Below are positions 1 to 12,200 of a stretch of DNA of 26,691 nucleotides, piece after piece. The DNA comes from Priapulus caudatus (taxonomy: Eukaryota; Priapulida; Priapulimorpha; Priapulimorphida; Priapulidae): the NCBI RefSeq assembly GCF_000485595.1, contig NW_014577440.1:136591-163281 (forward strand), read 5' to 3'. A program made the translations under genes and the position numbers. The notes beneath the pieces are model-generated. The model was not told the DNA's origin. It was given only the letters and a program-made list of their open reading frames with translations, and did no database searches. How positions within the stretch are numbered: position 1 is the stretch's first letter; each line of letters starts with the position of its first letter.

Positions 1-940
1 ACGGGAACATTCCTCTTGAGAGGTTGCCTGATACCATGCCTGCTGCCTTCCACTGTTTCGGCGCGGTATGTGCAACACATTTGGGACTAACAGCGGTTTA
101 CTGGAATCGCCGACACCCACCACAGTCAACGCGCGTAGACGTTTAGACCATGAGCGCTCGCTCGCGGGCACTTGTAATTATTGAAACCGTTGCAGTGCCT
201 GTTGGGTCAGTCCTTCACTACATACATTATGGGGTTGTTATGTAATAGAATTTGATCATGTTGAAAATTGCAGCGTAAATGAGTTGTGTCATAATTAAGA
301 GTGATAGTAAAATAAACCGGTGAATTAAATTTACCAACAAAGTTTTGATGCTCTACGTACTCTATATTGGCCCATAACTCAACGTACGCACCTTTAAGAA
401 TAATTGCTTATGATACACTATCAGTTGTACTCACCACAGTACACCACTGTGGACGAAACTTTACAAAAAATATCATAAAGTATGTCATTTATGTATAAAA
501 CCAATTACCATGAACTTTGTAGTTTACCATCCACTGCCTTGCACTAACCAACGCTGGCACAGCGAAATTGCGGTGTATGTAAGCTGGCCATTGGCTCCAA
601 GCTGAGGGCATTTACCCTGCCATCGAAATTTTAATTATAACAGTAACACCAATGCCGACTTAAGGAACTAATTCTATGTAGAGTTGGTAAGCTTATAGTG
701 TCTCTGCTTCCACCCATTGTAGCATATGCCCAGTATGCTCTCTGGCTCCCACCACAATTAAAAACAGTTGAATGTATAGGAGAATAACCCGATTTAGATT
801 CAAGATCTCGTGGCAACTGGAGGCAGGTGCGCTATGATCGGGTGTGTGGCGGATTCACAAGAAAATCACGAGTTCATGAGCTAAACTTTTTTTGGCAACG
901 TTTCTTTCATCTTGTTACCTCACGGTTTTTAGCGTCAGGC
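1..940. other. Upstream sequence, no gene recognised
   Basis: No oxoprolinase-like coding segment (the expected FAIDRGGTFTDV region) was found on the + strand, and nothing else recognisable was seen on either strand. It is most likely part of the intron before the first exon seen here. The first ~190 bp are GC/CpG-richer than the rest. Only short stop-interrupted frames are present. Confidence 0.5.
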
Positions 941-1995
941 CTGATCGAAGTTCAGATGCAGCTTGTAGAATCGCAGTGATTGTCCGTCCGTCCGTTTCGT
1001 ATCGGATCGCGTCCACCGTCACAAGGTTGGCACAAATCTTACACGCTCCCGTTGACGGTCGTTTGATACTGTGTAGGACCTGTCCGGGGTGGGGGGGGGC
1101 GAAAGACCCGGTGGTCGAATTTGTGTGGGCGTCAAGGGTAAAAAGGTCAAGATGTGTCCAATGGAGGGGGAATATTTCCCCATTAACTTAAGGTATAGCG
1201 AGGAAATACGGGAACTTGCGGCACAAATCTCAAATGGCTCACCCTACGCGCTCTTAATTATTCGATGTATTAGTGTGTGGTGGCGGAGCCGAACACCTGC
1301 CCAGGCGGCCGAAATGGGAGGTCACCAGGTCGAAGGGCAGGGGGGATAAGGTCAGATATCAGACATTTTTCTCTTGGAGGAACATGCGGGTCTAACGGAG
1401 CTGAGTGGCAAAAACCTTTTTTGTTTCAGCGCTGACCTACCTTTTTTATCACTTTATTGAAAAGGACCATTGAAATCTACTTTCTGCTGACGTCGTGAAG
1501 AGTAAGTGTCTGATACCTCTTGCACCTCAAGAGGAGGAGTTAAAACATGGATTTGTTGGACTGTTAAACAAGAGGCACTGAGGCCATCCTTATAAATTAT
1601 TATGTTTGCTGTTCCCCCGACCCATGATTTTTTTGAGTGGGATAGGTAGCGTAGGTCTTCTTTTTGCTGAGGCAATAATAGTTATTTTAAGTCTGTCTTC
1701 ATGTTTGCCACACAGTGCTTTGTGTATTCAGTCTTAACTATGAGGAATGTAAAAAAAAAGTAAAAAAAAATGGAAGCCCAAAAATGGTCAAAAAAAAACT
1801 TGGGTCGCCTGGCCTAATTTTTCGCATGGCGTGCGTCGGGAGGACAGCCAAACATATAATTTTTTAAGGATAGGCCTGAAACTTGCCTTTGCTATCAAAG
1901 CCCCCTCCACCCCGCCCTCCCCCCACTTCAGAAGAAATACCTGGCTACCAGTACACGGTGTCAGTTGAGCACTGTCGCTCTGCAGCACTTGTTGT
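941..1995 (+). repeat. Dispersed ~1-kb repeat, copy 1
   Basis: Begins near CAGATGCAGCTTGTAGAATC (953-972) and shares long collinear blocks with 20911-21910: CGGCACAAATCTCAA, GGTCAGATATCAGACATTTT, CTTTTTTGTTTCAGC, GCTGACCTACC, TATCACTTTATTGAAA, and ACATGGATTTGTTG followed by a downstream GTTAA. The 3' end (about 1930-1990, GGCTACCAGTACACGG to CACTTGTT) matches the ends of the other two copies. The middle (about 1600-1890) is unlike them and has several A-runs, so it may carry a second insertion. No intact ORF, so it is non-autonomous or decayed; class undetermined. Confidence 0.75.
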
Positions 1996-2098
1996 AAAAG
2001 TAAACTAAATTGCTTAAAAAACCAATGTTGACCTTGATGCTTCTTTATAGTGTTATTATTTATGTTAGACTGTAACTTCTATTGGACTAATTTTTCAG

Positions 2099-2290
2099 GA
2101 AACTGGTGTCGAAATGCCAGCAGATAAGCCTCTTGATTGTGGTCTCATAGACTGGATTCGAATGGGAACAACCGTCGCTACAAATGCACTACTTGAGCGC
2201 AAAGGGGAACGTCTAGCTCTGGCTATTACAGCTGGTTTCAAGGATGCCTTGCATATTGGCAACCAGTCACGCCCAGACATATTCGATTTG
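2099..2290 (+). CDS. OPLAH: OPLAH exon 1 of window
   Basis: Acceptor TTTTTCAG at 2091-2098 and donor GTATGC at 2291; 64 codons, phase 0 at both ends. It encodes [19 protein letters not shown], a hallmark of the oxoprolinase N-terminal domain, ending in DIFDL. The in-frame ATG at 2114 is internal, since family alignment continues upstream of it, so it is not taken as the start. Confidence 0.95.
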
Positions 2291-5200
2291 GTATGCAATC
2301 TTTTACAGCAGTGTATATAGCAACCACTAAAGTTGTGTGCTCTATACACTGGTCCACTTCAGTGCTGATTTTATGGCATTAGTATATACACAAAATAAGT
2401 ATTTAGAAAAATTTCTTACTTGATTTCTGGACCGGTTATAACGTTCTGTCGGATAGCTGTGAAGTCCTGATGTCATGTGTATAGCCTTAAAAGGAGTAAA
2501 CACGTATGTAGTGGGATATATAGAAGCAAGGCAGCTGTAATGCTAAATTTTATTAGCAGCGCTGTAGCTAGGGGGGGGGGCAGTTGCCCCCAGAAAAAAA
2601 GTAGGTACAACACATGGTCAATAGTGGTCACCTTCCCAGAACACACTATGCACATGACATTGCCCCCCCCCCTCCCCGCAGGAAAAATTTGTTAGCTACG
2701 CTCCTGAATAGTTACATGTTATAATTAAATCTCGTATACATGGCAAATTATGTATGGCAAATTATTAGTGGTAATTTTATAGCTTTGTTAACATCAAAGA
2801 TTCTGTGATTCAGATAATTATGTGGAATTAATTTATAGATACCAGCTTAAATACTGCACTCATACACTTGGGACAATAATGTCTTGTAAAAATCTTGTAC
2901 ATAATGATGTTTTTATGAATTTTGTTTAGGAAGTCAAGTGCCCAGACGTATTGCATGAAGATGTTATAGAAGTGGAAGAGAGAGTTGTTATGCAACAGGA
3001 TAAATGCCAAATAAAGAAGAACTGTCCTGTTGTTATTGGCTCAACTAAGGAAAAGGTAATTCATAAATATGGGCTGTTGTTTTGGTCGTCTAAGATAGAA
3101 ATGATTAAGATGTAGCATTAGCAGAGCCTCTCTTAAACAGTTTGGCTTATCACTCTGGTTGTTTATCTTTGTTTGAAGCTTGAGGTATGGAAAGAGATAG
3201 ACGAGGAAAAATTGCGCAGAGATCTCCAGACTCTCCTGGATAAAGGAATCCGAAGCGTTGCAGTTTCTTTGATGCATGCATATACGTATGGAGCCCTGTA
3301 TTTTTATTTTATTGGTAGCAAAATTCCAACGGTATGTTACTGACCGTAATTCTGATTGTTCTATATTAAATTATTTGACTGAAAAGATCACTCTGCCATT
3401 ACTTGCATTGACCTTGACATTTATTTACGAGTCTTGATGAAGTAATTAGACACTGCATTATAATGATGTAGTAATCACAATAGAAATAGTTGTGTGTAAA
3501 TTTTTAATAGATTCAGGATTAAATGCTTAATACAGTTGTCATTTCTTTGTGAAATATCTTAGTGAATATCTACTACTCTTAATTTGACAGTAAGCAATTT
3601 GGTAATGGAATCACAATGAGGAATATTTCTTTATCGCTCCTAGTAATTTTTACATTTATAAACTTATTGTTATACTCACAGTTATGTTATATACAATTAT
3701 TTTATAATTCTATTATATTATATATCTTCTATTCTATTGTTTGAATGTTCCTATGTTCTGTATTGTAAGTTACTGCTCTTGTCTTCCACATCATCCTTGA
3801 TATTTAATGGAATTTTAGCTTGTGTAAGAACATATTCACTCATGAATTTTAAAATGAAATTTATTGCTCATAATATGTAACTTACCTACATTACTCTGTT
3901 CTATTAGTGATTGTAATTATTTGTATATTGCCATAATCAGGTTGTTATCTAATGTTTTATCATTACTTATTAACAAATAACTTGGTCAGCTATTATTCTC
4001 AACATACTTTCGTTATTTATTGTTGTTCAAGATATGGCGGACACGAGCGGGTTGTTGGAAAAATTGCCAGTGAGATGGGCTTCACACAGGTGTCATTGTC
4101 TTCTGATGTGATGCCGATGGTGAGACTGGTGCCAAGAGGATACACAGGTAAAAAGAACAAAAACACCAGGTGTGGCTGATGTGTTCACGTGATACTTATA
4201 TATTTCACTGTATGCTAGGCTGCTAAAAAGTATACGTGTTGCTCAGAAAACTTTTATTTAAAAGGTGTAAAATTGATGGGAAAATTTTCATTACAAATTT
4301 GTTTTGTTTTAGCCTGTGCTGATGGTTATTTGACTCCACACATCAAAACTTACATTAAGAATTTTACGTCTGGATTCAAAGGTGGAATAGATGTAAGTGA
4401 ATATGTGGTGTAGTGCTGCCATCTACTGGTGATGTTAGAGCTAATCATTATACTCTTTATATGTCATTTCTCCACATTTATTAATGTTCTCCACATGTAA
4501 TGTAATTATTTCATGTTCACATGTTTAATGAAAGGTAACACAAGCTATTTTAAACTGCTTGCACTTGTGTGCTGGCATGACATTAGCTAATAATTTGTTT
4601 TGTAGCGCTAGACAGTTGTGTTTGTATTCAGTGTTCAATGATTTTTATTGACATAATTATGTTTAAAGTCGAGATTTATACTCAAAAATACTAATTATTC
4701 TATTTAGAGTTGTTTATTTGTATTCAGGACGATCTCTAATGTCGTGGGCAATAACACCCGCAAATACAATACAGGAACAACTGAACTTAACAATGTAAAA
4801 TATGGTTTACAAGATCAAACGGACTGAAAACTGAAACTTATACTGAACTGGACACTGACTATACTGGAACAGCAAAACGCCAATGCTCATATATTATATA
4901 TATATTATATATCAGGAACTTCTCTTTGTCTTTGTCGTCAAATTACACTTACTCATGTTTGATAAACCTGCAATGAAACCTGGTCGTGTCCATCGTAAGG
5001 GTTTCTTAAAGCCATGAGCAAGTGACCATGTGCAAAGTTACTGTAGCCAGCAATAGTTGCATTACTCACAAACAATAAAAGATAAGGAAGATATCACCTG
5101 TGCAGTGCATGATACAGAAAAGAAGCATCTCTTCTACATCCTCATGCCAACATTCATTACTTAATTTCTACACATGATGGAGTCTATAATATATGCTCTA

Positions 5201-8200
5201 GGGCATTTTATTTTGCAGAAAATGAAGGTACTGTTCATGCAGTCTGATGGTGGTCTTGCTCCAGCCAACAAGTGAGTTCCACATGGGAATTTGTTATTTT
5301 AGTATAGTATACAACATTACCATGTACATCACTATTCCTGGATTTTCAAAACAGCGTTTATTGATGGTTTTAATTGCTCCAATTAACTTATCAATCTGGA
5401 CGAAGAAAAGTGAGGTGTTAATGCCAAAGTAAATTTGTTCAGGTTTGATTCATTTTGGTTGTCACATTCATCCTTTTACTCTATATACCCAATTGAATAA
5501 TACATTGGTTTCTTTCTCTGCAGTTCTACACTTGTCTGTGTATGATGTTCATGCTTTGACTGGTGTTCATGCTTATATAGAGTGAAAATACCTAACCTGG
5601 TTCTTTGTCATCAGTAATATCATTCTTGTCATCAAGCGTTCGTTGGTTTCCAGGTTTCTTGGCTCCCGGGCAATCCTTTCTGGGCCTGCTGGTGGAGTTG
5701 TAGGTTATGCGATGACGACATACAGCCAGAAAACGAAACTGCCCGTGATAGGGTTCGACATGGGGGGCACATCGACGGACGTCAGTCGCTATGCTGGCAG
5801 CTATGAGCACGTGTTCGAGACAACGACTGCTGGAGTTACTATCCAAGCCCCACAGGTAAGATGCGCTCTTGGACCTGATGATACTGTGATGTCATGTCAA
5901 GTAAGCCTTCTAATAATTACATTCAGCATGTTAATATATACCTGCTCGCTGTAGTGTTGTAGTTCATTGTGACCGATTGTAATGTTAAAAGATTGATGAG
6001 TGATAATATTTTTCCATACATACAGCTGGATATTAATACGGTGGCTGCTGGTGGAGGCAGTAAGCTGTTCTACAGGGCTGGCATGTTTGTAGTTGGGCCA
6101 GAGTCTGCAGGTGCCCATCCTGGACCCACCTGTTACAGAAAAGGTCAGTCAATTAGCCTATAATAGTTTTCACACGTAGCAAGAAATTCGGTATTTAGCA
6201 TTCACACGAGGCAAAATGCGCGGTCCAAGAAATACGGAATCTAAATAGATTCGGTATTTGTTGAAATACGCGGCTTCCCAGATGCCGAATTATTTGTCGT
6301 GTTTGAGAAATTTCGAATCTCTTGGACCGCGTATTTCTGACGTGTGAACGCTAAATACCGAATTTCTGAAGCCGCGTATTTTATAGACTGGTCCGTGCTC
6401 GACAGTTCCAGTGTAACGCGAGTGGAACAGTCGAGGACCAGTCTACGTATTTTCTCGGCAGTTGGTGCGCATTGCATTGTTTATTTCGCATTGTTCACTG
6501 GATTGTTCGCTTGGACGCATTGTTTTTTTTCAGTGTACTAAAGCAGCTCGCAGTTCGCAAATACGGCATTTCTGGAGCCGCGAATCAGCGTGTGAACGCT
6601 CGGTCGCGAATTTGTCTCAGATTCGGTATCTCGCAAATACCGTATTTCATAAATACGGAGTCTCGTGTGAACGCAGCTATAGTTCAATATTTAAACTGTG
6701 CTATGTAGCATTCCTACTGCTGTGTTACTAGACAAATAAATTTCATAGAATTAAGTGAATGTGTTCAATTAATTAATATTGGTCGTTTAATGTTGAATAA
6801 GAGAAACTAAGCATTTTACCAGACTTATATATATATTTACACAATTTGTTATATGTACTGTCTGTTGTTGCTTGTAGGAGGACCATTGTGTGTCACAGAT
6901 GCCAATCTTTGCTTGGGCAGACTTTTATTGGAGTATGTATTTTGTTATATGCATGTACATTTAAATCTGAGGATTTTTTTTAGCTTGTTATTGTTTATAA
7001 GTTATTACTTTCTAATCAGTAAGGTCATAACTTTTAAAGAAAATATTGACCATGATTTCCATTACTCTATAAAATGTCTCTGAGTATCTAAAGCTTAAAT
7101 TATACCTGAGTTTCAATAACTTCTATTTCAATCAATAATAAAGGTATTTTCCAAAGATATTCGGTAAGACAGAAGATCAGCCATTGGATATGGAAGCAAC
7201 ACAGGCTGCTTTTTCAGACCTAACTGCAGAGGTATGCGAAAAGTGAATATTTGTACAATTTGCGGCTGTATAGAATTATACTTCCCTTGTGATGGAATTC
7301 ATTGTAGGATTTATTTAGTCATCTTCATTATAACTTTTTAAAACCACTGGGTGTGTTGTTAAAGGTTCTGCATTACTTTATGAATTAAATTCACTTAAAT
7401 CACAGTTTGTGAAAAAAACAGAACTTTCTACATAGGCATATATTCTGCATATATTCTGCATCTATATACTGGATATGGACATGTATATTTAACAGGTGAA
7501 TAAGGCTAGCAAAGAGCAAAAGGGAGATGGGTATGTCCCAAAAAGTCTGGAAGAAGTAGCAATCGGATTCATAGAAGTCGCCAATGAAACAATGTGTAGA
7601 CCCATTCGTGCATTGACTCAGGTACTTCTAATAAGATGCATCTGAGAGTGCTCTCTTGTTTTATAATTCTATATTATATCTCCCCATAACATCAAACATT
7701 GTACATCACGCGAATGCACCGTGCGCCTTGTCGCAAGAATGAGTCCTGCACCATTTCAATTACCTGGTCAATCTTGCTTTTCTGACCTTCACGCTTACAT
7801 CTTATTAGCTAATTGCATTTGAATGATCCGACTGTAAGATTCTCTTCTTGGTTAGTCCAAGGGATATGATACATCACGACATGTGCTTGCATGTTTTGGA
7901 GGAGCTGGTGGCCAGCATGCTTGCTCTATCGCGCGATCTCTAGGCATGAAAACCGTGTTCATACATAGGTAAGACCTGAGATCATCCATCAGACGTGTGC
8001 AATTTGTTGGGATAGGAACTGTCGTAACATATGACCAGAGTGGAAAAACTTACATGTAACACGTACAACACATGTAAGATGCTATTTGCCTAAAAACTAT
8101 AAACTTTTGAAATGGTGCAGTACTGATGACTGCCGTGTGTGTGTGCAGGTACTGTGGCATATTGTCAGCATATGGCATGGCACTGGCCGATGTAGTGCAT

Positions 8201-9194
8201 GAAGCGCAGGAACCCTGTGCACTCGAGTACAGCCCAGGTGAGTTAATTCATGTAGTCTGTGCATATAGCGTAAGTAGGCTATATACATGGGTGTAACACG
8301 AATATATCACTAGTTATAGAATGCAGCCATTGGCATTGGCAGTCAGCTTTGCTGTTCTGTAAGTAGAGTCTAAATATAATTCTTCGAATGCTTTTAGGGT
8401 AATAATTGACTTACAGTATTGGGAAAAGCAAAGTTTTGGATTGTTTTTCCTGAGATTGATTTCTGTTAAGTAGCTATCTGACTGAAAAAGTAATGTTGTG
8501 TGGATGTATATATTGTTTAACAATAAGAACCTAATAATGATGAGCCAATTTTAAAGTATATCGTTATTTCTTTCTAACCTTTTCAGAAAACTTTAAATAC
8601 CTTGATGAAAGAATGGTTAATTTGAGTAACCAGTGTATAGCTGAGCTCCAAAAGCAAGGATTTAATAGGTATCTTGTGGTTAAGAACATGTTAATGCATT
8701 AAGAAATATTTTTGTGCAATATTTGAAATCAGTCATTGCCTGCAAATTGCTGCTATGTTAAGGCCACCGCACACCAGCCGATTTTTACAAACGATGAAAC
8801 GATGAAACGATGAAACGATGAAACGATGAAACGATGTAGGTGTGCGGGTTCATTTGTAGACGATTTTATTGTTATCGGGTGATCGTTCCAAAATCAAAAC
8901 ATGTTTGATTTTGAACGCGATTATGTGGGACGCGATTTTTGTGGTGTGCGCGTGAACCTCAGGGAAAATGCGTGTGCGATAAGATATTGGAACAGCCAAA
9001 GCTTGAACGTGCCGGCGTGTCACATGACCATTCACTCTTGCAGAAATTATCGTAGGTGTGCGCCGCAGCAGCTATCAATCGCTTCAATCGTTTCAATCGT
9101 TTTCAGGTCGCTTCATCGTTTCATCGTTTCATTCGCTTCATCTTTCATCGATTTGTAAAAATCGAGGGCTGGTGTGCGGTGCCTTTTAGCGGCG

Positions 9195-9227
<33 letters not shown>

Positions 9228-12200
9228 TGTTTCCTGAAGAGTCATCCATTGTGTTTTTCTACTTTCAGAGAAAATATAGAAACTGAGACATTCCTCCATC
9301 TCAGGTACAACAAGACGGATTGTGCGCTGATGTGTTCTGCTGTTGGGTTTCCTGCATCTGCAAACAGTTGTAGTCATGGCAACTTCCTGGCAGCGTTTCT
9401 GGATAGGTATTTTACATAGTGGGTTAAGCAACTTTAAAAAGGTAGACTTGATTATCAGTTTACGAAAAAGAATAGTCATATGATTCATGATTGTCAATTA
9501 TAGCAATTATAGATAATTTTAATTATTATTGTGAAATAGTGAATTAAATTTAATCAGTATTTGGTAAAACAGGACGTGGGTTGATTTATGGGTTAATCAA
9601 TAACCTGACTGAGATTGTTAGCCTTTTTTGCATATTTCCCATTATTAGGATATCGATCAAAATGATACGTGGCCCACAATTGCTTTTGTATAGGTACAAT
9701 ACAGAGTTTGGGTTCACAATATCAGATAGAACAGTCTTGGTTGATGATATCCGAGTAAGAGGCATTGGCAAGAGTGGAATAGCAATTGAGCAGAGTATTG
9801 CACCTGCAGACAGTACCCCAGCCAAAATCAAGGTAATAGTGAAGGGAGGAACCCCTCACATAGGAACGTTTGAGAGTCTGTATTATTGCTTGTTACCCAC
9901 ACTATGAGCATTTTTCCTTGTTCTTCAGGCCGGGCATGTCTGGCCTGATTTAACGAAAAAAAAAGTAAGCTTTTTAGGCCTCGCTGACAATATAGTGCAG
10001 CTCTGCCTACGACTCGCCCTCGCCCAGCGTCCGTGGCCATCTGTGTGCCAACAGTGTAACGGCACAAATCTATAAACCGTCGACGTACCGTCATTGAACT
10101 ATATCGACGTCCCCCGGGAGGGCGCGGGATGTGAAAAGCGACTCGGGATGTCCTATATTTGGGCGTCAAAATCGTCACATGGAGGCGCGAATATTGTCCC
10201 CCTTAACTTAAGGATATAGGAAGGAAATACCAGAAATTAGCGGCCAAGCAAATCACAACGGCTCGACTACAGACACTCTATATCTCGCAGGTGATAAGTG
10301 TGAATGGGGAGGAAGAGCCCAAGTCACCGTGTGCGGAAATTGAGATCACAGGGTGCAAGGGATCAGTGGGGAAAAGGGTACGCAGAGTATGACAGTTGGT
10401 TCGTGACGCAATGCTCTTTTAGGACGACCGACGCCTGCCGACAAAATTCCTCCCTTCTCGGTCGTCGTCGAGGCGCTGACCTAATGGCCATTTTTTTATC
10501 ACTTAGTATGAAGAAGACCAGAATGGACATGGTACGTTTCGCGCGACGGTGTTAAGGATAAACGGTGTCGGTGATCTAACGCTTTGCCCCTCCAAAAAAG
10601 GTAAGGGGTTATAAGCATGGATGTGTTGACTGTTAAACAAAGGACTGAACTGGCTTTGCATATGAACGCCCGCCTACACCCCGCCGCCCCTACCGGGCCC
10701 ACCCGGTCTGCCGCCGCACCAAGCCACGACTACAACTCTGTGCTCGACGCCACTATCCAGTGATTATACATGTTAATATAGCGAAGTCGAATTAAAGTTA
10801 CACAGCTGTATCTTTATTACTGAACTACCGGTATAGCAAAGCCTATCATAGATTTTAGATCTGTATTCTAGATATATGCTCTGAGCGCGAACGCGGTGGC
10901 GGGAGGGCGCACTTGACTCGGTTGCCAGTGAGTTTATCTGAAGAATACCCGGCTACAATACACGTCAGTTGAGCGCTGTTGCTCTGCGGTACTTTTTATT
11001 TAGATTTTTGTGTATAAACAGAAAAGCTTTGTAGTGATCGCCCTTCCCCCAGCACAAAACTAGAAACGAAAATTCTGTTATTACTGGCCTTGACATGATT
11101 TTTCGCATGCACATGCCTGCGCTCGCATGTGCGTGTGTGTATAAATGGGGGAAATAAAAATATTCGATTATTTGATGATCAAATTACCACTCAAATTACA
11201 TTCAAAATCCAATTTAACCCAGGAACCTTTTTACGTCTAATTAAGACATGCGTGAAGAGCAAGAAAAACATTAGGTCTACCGTGCATAAAGTACAGAAAA
11301 ACACAAGCCTGGCCCTACACAATAACGACTTGTAGCTATTTGTCTATCTGTCTCCCAGATAAATGTACCCTGGAGACAGGTAGATTGAATAGCAATTGAA
11401 TTAGCACAAAGCGTGCATTTGAAGCTACCTTACGAGATTGTATGTATGTATGATTAAAAACGATCTGGCATAGAGCTGCTTTAATGTTCAAGCTAGGTTT
11501 CGAGTTTATGCAGACTTAGTTACATGTTTAATTAAAATGTAGGTAAGTAAATTAGGCTATCAAATGTTAAATGTTCTATGTATTTCTTCTAAAGTTGACC
11601 ATTTGTTATTATCTTTCACATAGGCTGTAAAGGTGTACTTTAAGGGTGGTTACCAGATGACTGATGTTTACATGCTGGAACATCTTAAGGGAGGACATAA
11701 GCTACAGGGCCCTGCAGTCATCATTGACAAAAACAGGTGTGTTTTGAACCACAGCTTTTTAAGTCGTAAATATCCATATTATTATATTTTATTTAGAAAC
11801 ATTTAATCGTTCAGTGACCTCTCACTATTTTTGTATGATGTTGGAATATATGCCACCTGTTACTTACTTGGAGTGGGGCGATCCATATAACGTTGCACTT
11901 TTCTTGATATGATATGTATCGCGATACTTTCAAGGAAACTACCTTGCAAAACTATGCACTTAGCCAGTACTCTTCCAATCACGCGAATACTTAAAAATCA
12001 GTATCATGGAGTGCTTAGGAAACAACTGCTATTGAACGTACTGTGAATTGTATGATGCTTCTTTTGTTTTTTGATGAAGCTATATGCTCCCAAATTATAT
12101 AGATTTTATTCAGTAGAGTATCAATACATGTATCCTGAATAGACAAGCATATCAATACGTGTCTCATCGAGGTTTGTACCGTGATACATTGATATATCGA

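Noticed and set aside
1-100. Possible short exon ending at a GTATGT-like donor near 66
   Set aside because: Its reading frames do not resemble the missing OPLAH N-terminus.
892-1349. Overlapping ORFs of 99 and 86 codons
   Set aside because: They lie in repeat copy 1; the equivalent frames are not conserved in copies 2 and 3, so coding is unlikely.
9056-9497. ORFs with repeated Ile-Tyr and Arg-Phe dipeptides
   Set aside because: They arise from the (TA)n microsatellite and the tandem array of the foldback element, overlapping the real OPLAH exon in other frames.
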